A stretch of DNA of 64,000 bases from Brenneria alni. GTDB taxonomy: Bacteria > Pseudomonadota > Gammaproteobacteria > Enterobacterales > Enterobacteriaceae. The notes beneath the pieces are model-generated. The model was given only the letters and a program-made list of their open reading frames with translations, was not told the DNA's origin and did not search any database. Positions 53,259 to 61,774 of the stretch are shown here, in pieces. The translations under genes were made by a program, and so were the position numbers. Each line of letters opens with the position of its first letter. Position 1 is the first letter of the stretch. The stretch covers positions 1-64,000 of the forward strand of contig NZ_MJLZ01000003.1 in the NCBI RefSeq assembly GCF_003666245.1, in the 5' to 3' direction.

Positions 53259-53300
53259 TTGGTTGATCGTAAAGCATAGAACGAAATAGAGGTTATGTGA

Positions 53301-53513
53301 ATGATTAAAAATGATTGGCATCAGGCTGATGTGAGCGCAGCCCTAAAAAAGAGAGGGACTACGCTTGCGGCTTTATCACGTAAGTCAGGATTAAGCTCCT
53401 CTACACTGCGCAATGCTCTGGTACGACCATATCCCAAAGGGGAAAAAATCATTGCCGAAGCCATAGGTGTAAGCCCTTCAGATATTTGGCCAAGCCGTTA
53501 CGATATTTATTGA
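53301..53513 (+). CDS. ner: Ner-like DNA-binding protein
   Basis: 70-residue helix-turn-helix protein (WHQADVSAALKKRGTTLAALSRKSGLSSSTLRNAL) of the Mu Ner / Nlp family. In Mu it turns down both the early and the repressor promoters after induction. It is the first gene of the rightward early operon and is followed 10 bases later by the transposase. Confidence 0.9.
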   Translation: MIKNDWHQADVSAALKKRGTTLAALSRKSGLSSSTLRNALVRPYPKGEKIIAEAIGVSPSDIWPSRYDIY

Positions 53514-53523
53514 GGGATTGAGC

Positions 53524-55509
53524 ATGTCTAAACAATGGATATCAGCTTATCAATGTCTTGGATTGTCTGGCGTCCCAGGGACTATTCAAGGTATTCACAA
53601 GATGGCTAAACGCCAAGGGTGGGAGTCGAGGAAAAGAGAGGGCGTTCAAGGAAAAGCGATTGAGTATTCTTTAGTCGATTTACCTTCTGTAGCACAGATT
53701 CAACATCTAAAGCGGTTAGGCAAAGTTTTAGTTTCTGGAAAAACATATGAAATAAAACCTAGAAACGATTCAGACAATTATTGCCGCGAAGTCCTTTGGC
53801 ATCGTTGGGAATCCGCTACTGAAAAGCAACGGCTGGCGGCGCAGAAAAAAACCGAAGCGGTGATTACTGTCTCTGCGCTGGTTGAGAAGGGTGTTGATGT
53901 TGTATCAGCGTTCGATGCTGTTGCCGAAACACATGATGCATCAGTTGCTTCCGTGCGTCGCTGGTACTACACCGCGCGTAAGTTTGCGCGTGAAGACTGG
54001 GTTGCGTCGCTATTGGGGCAATATGGCCATAACATCGAAACCCGCCGTAAGAAAGAAGCAGATTGTGATCCGAAGGCGTGGGATTTCTTTCTTGCTGATT
54101 ACCTGCGCCCGGAACGTCCGGCCCTCAGAACCGTCTATGCCCGTTTAGCCGAAGCTGCTGAGTCAAACGGATGGACTATTCCAAGCCTGTCATCTATACG
54201 CCGCAAGCTGGAACGCGATATTCCGGTTGAACAGCGGGTGCTGTTGCGTGAAGGCGAACATGCGGCCATGCGTCTATTTCCTTGTCAGGAACGTACCGTT
54301 GCCGATATCGCTGCAATGGAATGGGTTAACGGCGATGGTTATCAGCATAACGTGTTTGTGCGCTGGTTCAATGGAGAAATTTTGCGACCAAAAACATGGA
54401 TTTGGCAAGACATTCGTACCCGCAAGATATTGGCCTGGCGTACCGACGTCAGCGAAAACAGCGATTCGATCCGTCTGTCTCTCTCAGACATGATTGAGCG
54501 CTACGGTATTCCGCGCAAGCTGACAATCGATAACACGATGGCGGCGGCAAACAAATGGACAACGGGCGGCGTTCCTAACCGCTACCGCTTCAAAGTTAAA
54601 GAGGATGACCCGAAAGGGATTATTCCTTTGCTCGGTATCGAGTTGCATTGGACTAGCGTGATGTTTGGGCGCGGCCATGGCCAGGCGAAACCGGTTGAAC
54701 GTGCGTTCTCTCACGGTGGCCTGGGCGAAGCGGTTGATAAGCATCCTTTACTGGCGGGGGCGCATACTGGGCCAAATCCGATAGATAAGCCGGATAATTA
54801 TGGTGACCGGGTGGTCGATGCCGATGTTTTCTTGAAAGCGCTGGCCGAGGGGATCGCATTCTGGAACCGTCGCCCGAACCGTAATACCGAGATCTGCCGG
54901 GGCATGATGTCGTTTGATGACGCATTTGAAGAAAGCTATCAACAAGCGACTATCCGCAAAGCCACGCCGGAACAGCGCCGTTTGCTGCTGTTGCCTGCCG
55001 AAGCGGTACGCATCAGTGAATCCGGTACGTTTGTCATGGAAGCGGGCGGCAAGGTTCAGGCGCGTAAAAACCGTTACTTTAACGAGCGTTTACTGGGCCT
55101 TAAACCTAATAAAGTCGTGGTGCGTTTCGACCCGCAAAACCTGCATCAAAGCGTTCTTTGCTACACGCTAGACGGCCGCTTTATTTGTGAAGCGGCCTGT
55201 ATTGAGAAAACCGGCTTTGGGGATACCCAGGCGGCGCGTGAGCATAAACGTAACCGTACCCAATTCGTTAAACGTACCAAAGAAGCCGCACAAGCTGCGA
55301 GACGCATGTCGGCGCTGGAAGCGGCCGAGCTTATGCCAGATACCGTTCCACCGGCCCCGCCTGAATCGCGGGTGGTGGAAATCCTGCGCCCTGCCGGTAA
55401 TACCATGCAGCGCCATTTAGTTGAGGAAGAGATCGACGAAGAATCAGAAGAAGCCTTTGGCAATGCTGTAAGCCAGTTATACACCGATTTTCAAAAGAAC
55501 CATATTTAA
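53524..55509 (+). CDS. A: Mu-type transposase A
   Basis: DDE transposase that pairs and joins prophage ends during replicative transposition. From the ATG at 53524 (a TTG two codons earlier is also open) it is 661 residues. The N-terminal winged helix (about 5-50) is shared with the repressor, and the end-binding domains follow. The catalytic triad is D271 (NGDGYQHN), D336 (LTIDNT) and E392 (KPVERAF), close to MuA D269/D336/E392. The C-terminal MuB/ClpX-contact region is basic. The gene looks intact, so the element may be active. Confidence 0.96.
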   Translation: MSKQWISAYQCLGLSGVPGTIQGIHKMAKRQGWESRKREGVQGKAIEYSLVDLPSVAQIQHLKRLGKVLVSGKTYEIKPRNDSDNYCREVLWHRWESATEKQRLAAQKKTEAVITVSALVEKGVDVVSAFDAVAETHDASVASVRRWYYTARKFAREDWVASLLGQYGHNIETRRKKEADCDPKAWDFFLADYLRPERPALRTVYARLAEAAESNGWTIPSLSSIRRKLERDIPVEQRVLLREGEHAAMRLFPCQERTVADIAAMEWVNGDGYQHNVFVRWFNGEILRPKTWIWQDIRTRKILAWRTDVSENSDSIRLSLSDMIERYGIPRKLTIDNTMAAANKWTTGGVPNRYRFKVKEDDPKGIIPLLGIELHWTSVMFGRGHGQAKPVERAFSHGGLGEAVDKHPLLAGAHTGPNPIDKPDNYGDRVVDADVFLKALAEGIAFWNRRPNRNTEICRGMMSFDDAFEESYQQATIRKATPEQRRLLLLPAEAVRISESGTFVMEAGGKVQARKNRYFNERLLGLKPNKVVVRFDPQNLHQSVLCYTLDGRFICEAACIEKTGFGDTQAAREHKRNRTQFVKRTKEAAQAARRMSALEAAELMPDTVPPAPPESRVVEILRPAGNTMQRHLVEEEIDEESEEAFGNAVSQLYTDFQKNHI

Positions 55510-55521
55510 CGGAGAAGCAGA

Positions 55522-56478
55522 ATGACTAACGTAATTGATTTAGACCAACAGCAAGAAACTATTAATACCGTTCGCGCAGCGGTACGTAATGCCGTTGATA
55601 ATTCCGATATTAATTATGCCGCCGTCGCGCGTGAAATCGGGGTTTCAAATAGCCAGCTTTCACAATTTGTTAATGATGCCTACCGTGGGGATAATCATTC
55701 TCTCGCTAATAAGCTGACTGTATGGCTTGATAACCGCTCGCGCCGCACAAATGAAATGCCAATCGCGCCGGACTTTATTGCTACACGCACGGTTAAACAA
55801 ATCTGGAATGCGTTGCAATACGCGCAGCTTGCGCAGTGCATCACCGTTATTTACGGCAATTCAGGCGTGGGTAAAACGCGCGCCCTGCAACAGTTCGCTA
55901 CTGAACGTCCCAACGTCTGGCTGATTACCGTTTCCCCATCACGCTCCAGTCTTAGCGAATGCCTGTATGAGCTGGCGTTAGAATTGGGGATCGGCGATGC
56001 GCCGCGCCGTTCCGGTCAGTTGGGCCGCGCCATTCGCCGTAAACTGCGCGGAACCAATGGCATAGTGATTGTTGATGAAGCCGATCACCTCGATTATTCC
56101 GTGCTGGAGGAATTGCGTATTTTGCAGGAAGAAACTGGCGTTGGTCTGGCGTTGGTTGGGAACCATCAGGTTTACGGGAAATTAACCGGTGGTAATAGCC
56201 GCAATATGGATTTTGCCCGCTTATTTAGCCGTATCGCTAAAAAGGTTTCCATTCTGAAAACCAAAAAGGCCGATGTAGACGCTATTTCCGATGCATGGGG
56301 TTTAAATAAAAACGCAGAGCGTGAATTAATTCATGCGTTATCAGAGAAACCCGGCGCATTAAGAACGATATCTCATACCCTGCGCCTGGCCGCGATGTTC
56401 GCGCATGGTAAAAACGAGCCGTTATCCGAATGTCATATTCGTGCCGCTATTAAAGATTTAGAGGGGCTTTCATCATGA
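55522..56478 (+). CDS. B: Mu-type transposition ATPase B
   Basis: AAA+ ATPase that coats target DNA and stimulates the transposase. It has 318 residues: an N-terminal helix-turn-helix (YAAVAREIGVSNSQLSQFVN, about 32-51), Walker A GNSGVGKT at 112-119, Walker B IVIVDEAD at 181-188, and a C-terminal helical domain. It starts 12 bases after A behind GGAG. In Mu, B also gives target immunity. Confidence 0.95.
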   Translation: MTNVIDLDQQQETINTVRAAVRNAVDNSDINYAAVAREIGVSNSQLSQFVNDAYRGDNHSLANKLTVWLDNRSRRTNEMPIAPDFIATRTVKQIWNALQYAQLAQCITVIYGNSGVGKTRALQQFATERPNVWLITVSPSRSSLSECLYELALELGIGDAPRRSGQLGRAIRRKLRGTNGIVIVDEADHLDYSVLEELRILQEETGVGLALVGNHQVYGKLTGGNSRNMDFARLFSRIAKKVSILKTKKADVDAISDAWGLNKNAERELIHALSEKPGALRTISHTLRLAAMFAHGKNEPLSECHIRAAIKDLEGLSS

Positions 56479-56672
56479 TTAACGCGACGAAATTGGTTAA
56501 TACGCTCGGCTGGCTGCAACGCCGCAATATTGAAATCAAGCATGTCAATGTCAGCCGTTCGCGGCCCATCGTTGAAGTGTTTGCGCCAGACGCCGACCTG
56601 ATGCGCAAGGCGCACCATTATCATGTGGTTTCGGCGGCGACGATCCAGGACTGCATTATCTATTGGAGATAA
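56475..56672 (+). CDS. Small prophage early protein (unrecognised)
   Basis: 65 residues starting at an ATG that overlaps the B stop codon (ATGA), so it is probably translated by coupling. It is basic, with the segment LGWLQRRNIEIKHVNVSRSRPIVEVFAPDADLMRK; no domain is recognised. Position right after B matches the Mu semi-essential early region, whose small genes affect host functions. It overlaps nothing else. Confidence 0.7.
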   Translation: MINATKLVNTLGWLQRRNIEIKHVNVSRSRPIVEVFAPDADLMRKAHHYHVVSAATIQDCIIYWR

Positions 56673-56677
56673 ACAAC

Positions 56678-56929
56678 GTGTTAATTGCCTATGCCTGGGC
56701 AAGCGGTGTTATTGAGTTTGGGAAGAACGTACCTGATTACGCAACATTAATTTTAGCGGGGGAACCCAATAAATTACGTCAAGCAGTAAATAGCCACGCC
56801 AGAAAGTTAAATAGCGGTGTGTTATTGGTTCCAGGGATGGCTGAATCCGATAACAGGCATTCGGCCTATAGCGAACTGTACTTTTTCTCTAAACAAGTGA
56901 AACAAACTTATAAATGCAATGGGGGTTAG
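56678..56929 (+). CDS. Small prophage early protein, host-nuclease-inhibitor-type annotation possible
   Basis: 83 residues from the GTG at 56678, which has GGAG nine bases upstream; a TTG at 56663 would overlap the gene before. It begins MLIAYAWASGVIEFG, a start recalled from small proteins in other Mu-like early regions that are sometimes labelled host nuclease inhibitor. That label is uncertain. No catalytic motif or membrane segment is visible. Confidence 0.65.
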   Translation: MLIAYAWASGVIEFGKNVPDYATLILAGEPNKLRQAVNSHARKLNSGVLLVPGMAESDNRHSAYSELYFFSKQVKQTYKCNGG

Positions 56930-56930
56930 G

Positions 56931-57167
56931 ATGGCTAATAAACAAGTGCAAGTTATGAAATTGAATATGATTATCACCTCCACACCGGAAGGTATGGCCA
57001 CAAGTATCGATATTGAGGGTGATTCAGTATTTCATGATTTTATCCACAAATATAAGGAACTGCTGGAAGGATTTCATACTCATGCAGTCGATATTTGTGT
57101 TGATCATGCCAATACACAGAATCTAATCGAAATCCCGATTAATCAAAAGCCACGGTATTGGAACTGA
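56931..57167 (+). CDS. Hypothetical prophage protein
   Basis: 78 residues from the ATG at 56931, just after a GGGGG stretch; an ATG four codons earlier overlaps the previous gene. It contains an acidic middle (STPEGMATSIDIEGDSVFHDF). No family is recognised. It is co-directional in the early operon. Confidence 0.6.
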   Translation: MANKQVQVMKLNMIITSTPEGMATSIDIEGDSVFHDFIHKYKELLEGFHTHAVDICVDHANTQNLIEIPINQKPRYWN

Positions 57168-57174
57168 GGTCGAT

Positions 57175-57384
57175 ATGAATAAGGACAGGAAAAAGAAATT
57201 ATCTGATTTATTTCAGAAGATAGAAAAGATTAAAGGCGACTTAGAAGATATCTGCGCCGCCGAACAAGCCGATGTTGATGCTTTCATGGCTGATATCAGT
57301 GACGGCGTTCTTGATATAGAAGAGTCGTTTGATGCATTGGAACGTGCTTGTGACAACTTAAACGAGGTTATTTTATTTAACTGA
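57175..57384 (+). CDS. Hypothetical acidic helical prophage protein
   Basis: 69 residues, very acidic after a basic start (MNKDRKKKLSDLFQKIEKI). The heptad-like pattern KIEKIKGDLEDI and ESFDALERACDNLNEV suggests a coiled coil. It starts seven bases after the previous stop with GAGG upstream. Function unknown. Confidence 0.65.
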   Translation: MNKDRKKKLSDLFQKIEKIKGDLEDICAAEQADVDAFMADISDGVLDIEESFDALERACDNLNEVILFN

Positions 57385-57392
57385 GGTTAATT

Positions 57393-57836
57393 ATGAATAA
57401 AAGATTGGAAAACTCACCGCTGCCGTGGCGTATTCGTCTGCCTAAAGGCGCGTATGGTTGGGATATCGTCAGCGATTCAATGACGGTATGTATGATGTCA
57501 AATCACCCGTCTCATCAAAAGAGGGCAGAGGCGGACGCCAGGCGTATTATCGCCTGCGTCAATGCTTGCGACGGAATTAGTACCGAAAATCTAATTGATA
57601 ACGTTCCATTAAAGCAGGGTCTTTCTGGACTGAACCAACGCATTCGGGATGCTGAAAAACAAAGGGACGACGCATTACAGCGTGTTGCTCAGTTAGAACA
57701 GGTTCTGGATGGTTTACCTCAAGATGCCATCGCTGGCGGATGGACTGCTAAGGGCATCAGTGAGTATGCAAAGAATCTTGAAGAGAAACTTGCCAATCAG
57801 CAGGCCAACGTAAATAAAAATGGCGGTGAAAAATGA
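57393..57836 (+). CDS. Hypothetical prophage protein with coiled-coil C-terminus
   Basis: 147 residues. The N-terminal half carries SPLPWRIRLPKGAYGWDIVSD and ADARRIIACVNACDGISTENL, resembling the Ea22/Ead-type phage proteins that report on nucleotide-like domains. The C-terminal half is a predicted coiled coil (LNQRIRDAEKQRDDALQRVAQLEQVL). Its stop overlaps the DUF3164 start (ATGA). Function unknown. Confidence 0.7.
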   Translation: MNKRLENSPLPWRIRLPKGAYGWDIVSDSMTVCMMSNHPSHQKRAEADARRIIACVNACDGISTENLIDNVPLKQGLSGLNQRIRDAEKQRDDALQRVAQLEQVLDGLPQDAIAGGWTAKGISEYAKNLEEKLANQQANVNKNGGEK

Positions 57837-58447
57837 ATAAAGAAACTATACCAGCAGGCTACCGCATGAATTCCCTTGGCCATCTGGTGCCGGAGGAATT
57901 AATCAAGCCTATCGATAAGCTGCGCGATGATGTTGTGCTGAATATCGTTAATAAGGCGAAGGAACAGCGCCAGGCAATGGTTGAATTCAAGATTGAGTCG
58001 ATGGCTAAAATCGCCGACTTTGTTGATCTGTCTGCCAGTGAGTACGGTGTAGAGTACGGCGGGGCCAAAGGGAACGTGCTGTTGAGCAGTTTTGACGGCC
58101 GTTATCAAGTACGTCGAGCCGTTGGCGATCATCGCGTCTTTGATGAGCGAATCCAGGCGGCAAAAAAGATTCTGGATGATTTGGTTATTCGCTGGGGAGC
58201 CGATGCCGATCCTAAAATAAAAGCGATCATCAACCATGCTTTCCGCGTGAACAAACAAGGTCGGATTGATGTTAATCAGGTGCTTAGCTTGCGCCAGATT
58301 GATATCGACGATCCAGAATGGCAATCCGCTATGTCTGCTATCGCTGACTCTATCCAGGTGTCCGGCACCAGCCAGTACCTGCGCATTTATGAGCGCAAAC
58401 AGGATGGTCAGTATCAGCAAATCAGCCTCGATATTGCGAAGGTGTGA
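57833..58447 (+). CDS. DUF3164 family prophage protein
   Basis: 204 residues of the DUF3164 family, common in Mu-like early regions. Recognised by the start ETIPAGYRMNSLGHLVPEELIKPID, the middle GGAKGNVLLSSFDGRYQVRRAV, and the end LRIYERKQDGQYQQISLDIA. The family has no proven function. It is translationally coupled to the gene before. Confidence 0.85.
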   Translation: MNKETIPAGYRMNSLGHLVPEELIKPIDKLRDDVVLNIVNKAKEQRQAMVEFKIESMAKIADFVDLSASEYGVEYGGAKGNVLLSSFDGRYQVRRAVGDHRVFDERIQAAKKILDDLVIRWGADADPKIKAIINHAFRVNKQGRIDVNQVLSLRQIDIDDPEWQSAMSAIADSIQVSGTSQYLRIYERKQDGQYQQISLDIAKV

Positions 58448-58449
58448 CG

Positions 58450-58644
58450 ATGAACGCAAAAGAGTTTAACCGGGAATATGCTGTCGGTTCGCGCTTTATC
58501 TATCTGACCGGCACGGCTGAAACCGGCGGGAAAGTAGTTAGAACCAAAGATGTTGCTCGGGATTTAGAGAAGTCCGGGGCAGTTGTGGAAATTAGTCTGG
58601 CACCGTTTTTTGTGAAATTGTCTTCACTGAAACCGGCAGATTAA
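58450..58644 (+). CDS. Hypothetical prophage protein
   Basis: 64 residues from the ATG at 58450, two bases after the DUF3164 stop. The sequence YLTGTAETGGKVVRTKDVARDLEKSGAVVEISLAPFFVKLSSL suggests a small beta-barrel-like fold. No family is recognised. Confidence 0.65.
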   Translation: MNAKEFNREYAVGSRFIYLTGTAETGGKVVRTKDVARDLEKSGAVVEISLAPFFVKLSSLKPAD

Positions 58645-58730
58645 TTAACTAAATACTTTCATTCTGATTTATATGGCGTAAACCCTTCGGTATCGGCTTA
58701 CGCCAAAATCAATGTATTACGAGGTGAAAT

Positions 58731-59261
58731 ATGGATAAGCCGCAATTAATCAGGCTGATTCACGTCGCAAAAGGAACGCTGAAAATTGACGATGAAACTT
58801 ACCGGGCGTTGTTAGCCAATATTGCCAATGGTAAAACCAGTTGCAGCGAAATGAACCACAAGGAATTAGAAAGTGTTTATTCCGCGTTGCGTGAAAAAGG
58901 GTTTAAACGCAGTTTTAAAAAGACGCCAGCGAAAGTTAAAACGGCTGAAATAGCGAAAATCCGCGCCATATGGATCACCATGCACCGGCACGGCTTTGTT
59001 AAAAATGGCGATGATACGGCGCTTAATGCTTATGTAAAACGTATGACAGCATCGCTAAATAACGGCCACGGTGTTGATGAATTGGGTTGGCTGAATCCAT
59101 CGTTAGCTACACGCGTTCTCGAATCAATCAAGCAATGGCATATACGGTTGATGCTTAAATCCATGCTTCTTGATCGGTTAGGTTTTGTTATTAATCCGAG
59201 TAACGGTAAAGCATCGCGGGACTACAGCGTTATTGTGAATTTGTATGAGGCTCGCCGATGA
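58731..59261 (+). CDS. gemA: GemA-like regulatory protein (DUF1018)
   Basis: 176 residues of the Mu GemA/gp16 family, which in Mu modulates host gene expression and DNA topology during development. The diagnostic N-terminus is QLIRLIHVAKGTLKIDDETYRALLANIANGKTS, and ELGWLNPSLATRVLESIKQWH lies in the C-terminal half. It overlaps the next gene by four bases (ATGA). Confidence 0.88.
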   Translation: MDKPQLIRLIHVAKGTLKIDDETYRALLANIANGKTSCSEMNHKELESVYSALREKGFKRSFKKTPAKVKTAEIAKIRAIWITMHRHGFVKNGDDTALNAYVKRMTASLNNGHGVDELGWLNPSLATRVLESIKQWHIRLMLKSMLLDRLGFVINPSNGKASRDYSVIVNLYEARR

Positions 59262-59788
59262 AAATTGCACGTTGTCCGGTTTGCCATTCCGACCTGCATC
59301 TTGACGCCATCCTGGAAGACGATGCAGCGCGGGAGTTGCTTACCGTATTAACGAAATTACCCGGCGGTGCAGCTAAGGCTATGGTGGCTTATATCGGTCT
59401 GTTCCGCCCGGAGAAGTCGAACTTGTCTAACTCTCGCGCCGTGAAGCTGGTTAATGAAGTGCTGGAACAACACCAGCCCGGCCGCGTACTGACCCACGCA
59501 TTGAGCGAAACCGTCGAACGGATCCGGGCCAAGCGCAACAACGGGGACAGAAAACCGCTCAGCAATCACAGTTATTTACGTGAGGTCTATCGCACGTCAG
59601 AACAATTGTTTGCCCAGAGCAGCAATGTCGCGGCGCGGGAGAAGGACGCGAACAGCCGGGTCACAGACCAGGAAAAAAGCCGGGATGATTACTTATCGCA
59701 TATGCATAGCCTTGGCCAGGATGTTGCGAAACTGCCTGGCGGAATCGAGTGGCTGGAACGTAACGGAGGCGCTAAAAATGGCGGATAA
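59258..59788 (+). CDS. Hypothetical prophage protein with N-terminal CxxC
   Basis: 176 residues, beginning KIARCPVCHSDLHLDAIL with a C-x2-C pair that could bind zinc. The middle (LSNSRAVKLVNEVLEQHQPGRVLTHALSETV) is helical. Such proteins lie between gemA and mor in many Mu-like phages. Function unknown. It overlaps the start of mor by 11 bases. Confidence 0.75.
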   Translation: MKIARCPVCHSDLHLDAILEDDAARELLTVLTKLPGGAAKAMVAYIGLFRPEKSNLSNSRAVKLVNEVLEQHQPGRVLTHALSETVERIRAKRNNGDRKPLSNHSYLREVYRTSEQLFAQSSNVAAREKDANSRVTDQEKSRDDYLSHMHSLGQDVAKLPGGIEWLERNGGAKNGG

Positions 59789-60182
59789 TCTGGATATGTT
59801 TGATGATAAACAAGATGATAGTATCCTCGATCATCTTGATGAAGATGACAGTGAACGCTCCCGTTTCCCGGCGCTGCTGGCCGAACTGAATGCGTTGCTG
59901 CGTCAGGAACTGAAACGGCTGGGTTGTGACCCGCGATACTCGCTGGAACTTGTGGTTGCCATTAGCAAGCAGATCGGCGGTATGCAAGTCTATTTTCCGC
60001 GCGGGCAGGTGCTTGAATTCCTGGTTAGGGATATGAAAATCTGGCGGGATTTTGACGGCCACAATGTGCCGGAACTGGTTGAACGCTACCAAGTGACTTA
60101 CAAAACGGTGTATAAAGCTATCAAACGGATGCGTCGGCTTGAAGTAAAAAAACATCAATTTGATTTAAATCTGGGAGAATAA
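59778..60182 (+). CDS. mor: Mor-family middle transcription activator
   Basis: 134 residues from the ATG at 59778 with GGAGG upstream; the longer open frame back to 59580 is a shadow of the previous gene. Mor/C family: the dimerisation region with VYFPRG (71-76) and a C-terminal helix-turn-helix (NVPELVERYQVTYKTVYKAIKRM, about 97-119). In Mu, Mor activates the middle promoter that drives C and hence late genes. Confidence 0.9.
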   Translation: MADNLDMFDDKQDDSILDHLDEDDSERSRFPALLAELNALLRQELKRLGCDPRYSLELVVAISKQIGGMQVYFPRGQVLEFLVRDMKIWRDFDGHNVPELVERYQVTYKTVYKAIKRMRRLEVKKHQFDLNLGE

Positions 60183-60187
60183 CGACG

Positions 60188-60499
60188 ATGGCAGGGAATA
60201 TTTTAATAGATGCGGTTATCTATGTTTGTGTTTTTTGGATATTTTTCGATGCGACCAATAACAAAATTGGTGGGTATAAGACAGCGTTGGGGAACTATAC
60301 GGGCGTATCACCATTCGTATGGGCCATAGGTGCTTTGTTCATTATTCCTTTCTTTGTCTATTTGGTCAGAAGAAACAAACTGATTCAGTATGCGAAGGAA
60401 AACCCTGTGGATACTGATAAAAGTAAATATGGTATTTTACTGTTTATTGTCCTCGCCGCCTTAGTGGCTTTTTCATATAAAGATTTCTTGTTTCAATAG
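60188..60499 (+). CDS. Small prophage membrane protein
   Basis: 103 residues with three hydrophobic segments (about 5-21, 41-59 and 84-99) and charged loops. It follows mor by five bases and precedes a terminator. Position before the lysozyme suggests a lysis-related or superinfection role, but it lacks features that would separate a holin from other membrane proteins. Confidence 0.7.
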   Translation: MAGNILIDAVIYVCVFWIFFDATNNKIGGYKTALGNYTGVSPFVWAIGALFIIPFFVYLVRRNKLIQYAKENPVDTDKSKYGILLFIVLAALVAFSYKDFLFQ

Positions 60500-60517
60500 A
60501 GCATCTCATTTCCAATG

Positions 60518-60541
60518 AAGCCGGTTAATCCGGCTTTTTTT
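60518..60541 (+). terminator. Prophage early/middle operon terminator
   Basis: The stem AAGCCGG / CCGGCTT with loop TTAAT is followed by a T run, between the small membrane gene and the lysozyme gene. Confidence 0.85.
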
Positions 60542-60604
60542 ATGCCTGCCGCACTATGAACACTACTGATTTTTTTATCCAGAGAGTGTCTCAGAGGTGC
60601 AACA

Positions 60605-61186
60605 GTGAGCCAATTCCTTCCCTCTCCCACCTTCACCCACGCCGTTACTTTTGTGCTCGGCAAAGAAGGCGGTTATGTCAATGACCCTAACGACAAAGGC
60701 GGCGAAACCAAATTCGGCGTTTCCGACCTGCGCGACGGTGTGGCCGACGGTATGACGGACATTGACGGCGATAAAAAGCCCGACGTCCGTATTAAAGGTT
60801 TAACCCTCGAACAAGCCAGCCAGATTTATTACCGCGACTACTGGTATCCGGCGTACTGCAATGAATGGCCGGATGGCATTTCGCTGCTCGTCTTTGATTC
60901 CGCTGTACAGCATGGCGTTAAAAAGGCGCTGCAACTATTGCAGGACGCGGCAGGGGTAACAGCGGACGGCATCGTTGGGAAAGCTACTCGCGCGGCCGTC
61001 GCCAGTGCCGATCCGGAATGGTTGCTTACCCGTTATCTGTTACGCCGTGCGCGTTATTACGCGGACATCATCAAGTCGAATTCATCCCAGGGTAAATACC
61101 TCAACGGCTGGTACAACCGCCTCGATAGCGTCACCAATGCCGCTTGGGAGGTTGTCGGCGGCTCTGCGTCGGTAGCGAGAGCCTAA
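60605..61186 (+). CDS. Phage endolysin, glycoside hydrolase family 108
   Basis: 193-residue N-acetylmuramidase-type endolysin. The catalytic glutamate is E21 in KEGGYVNDPNDKGGETKFG, and the C-terminal peptidoglycan-binding part has TADGIVGKATRAAVA. No signal peptide is evident, so release through the holin is expected. It starts with GTG behind AGAGGTG, the first gene after the terminator, probably under a late-type promoter in 60542-60604. Confidence 0.9.
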   Translation: MSQFLPSPTFTHAVTFVLGKEGGYVNDPNDKGGETKFGVSDLRDGVADGMTDIDGDKKPDVRIKGLTLEQASQIYYRDYWYPAYCNEWPDGISLLVFDSAVQHGVKKALQLLQDAAGVTADGIVGKATRAAVASADPEWLLTRYLLRRARYYADIIKSNSSQGKYLNGWYNRLDSVTNAAWEVVGGSASVARA

Positions 61187-61188
61187 TC

Positions 61189-61425
61189 ATGGGTAAGGGC
61201 TGGGAGTCGTCTATGCGCCGTGGCCGTCGTGATCGCCTCACCCGCGAGGTGCTTCACCGCATGGCCAACGGCCCGAAGCCAGAACCAACGGATTACCGGG
61301 GCTGTGACGGAACACATGCCAGTTATTACATGAAGGGTTGGAACTCTGTAGACCTGCGCGACATTGTCTTTCAATGCCAGCGTTACAAGGAAATACAACG
61401 TGAACGTGAGCAAAATATTCAATAG
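61189..61425 (+). CDS. Hypothetical prophage protein
   Basis: 78 residues from the ATG at 61189, two bases after the endolysin stop. Very basic N-terminus (MGKGWESSMRRGRRDRLTR), then GCDGTHASYYMKGWNSVDLRD. No family is recognised. It overlaps the next gene by 26 bases. Confidence 0.6.
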   Translation: MGKGWESSMRRGRRDRLTREVLHRMANGPKPEPTDYRGCDGTHASYYMKGWNSVDLRDIVFQCQRYKEIQREREQNIQ

Positions 61426-61774
61426 CAAATGGTTCTGGGCCATTTGTTCAGCATTAGTTATCGCCGTCGCAGTGAGCGGCATCCTGTTTTTTGGCCTGGT
61501 GGGTGGAGTGATAACCACCTGTTGTGTCGTCGGCGGCGAAATCCTTTTCTATCACCGCGACCACCCGGCGTTTTTGCCTGATAAAGAGCCATATCGATTC
61601 ATGTATCAAATCGCCCTGGGTGCCATCGGTTGCTGTGCATTCTGCGCCGCCTGGCTTTTGTGTCTTGCTTATGTCGGTGTTGAATACGGCTCCTTATTTT
61701 TCCTGGTCGCTGGCTTTACTCCGCTGGTTTTACACAGAACGGCAACCGCCTGGGGAGTTCCATGGATCCGATAA
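61400..61774 (+). CDS. Prophage membrane protein in the lysis module
   Basis: 124 residues from the GTG at 61400, which has AAGGAA seven bases upstream; the frame is open from 61364. Hydrophobic segments lie at about 9-38, 66-91 and 93-112. It could be an accessory holin or antiholin by position between endolysin and the 3TM holin; sequence alone does not decide. Confidence 0.65.
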   Translation: MNVSKIFNSKWFWAICSALVIAVAVSGILFFGLVGGVITTCCVVGGEILFYHRDHPAFLPDKEPYRFMYQIALGAIGCCAFCAAWLLCLAYVGVEYGSLFFLVAGFTPLVLHRTATAWGVPWIR

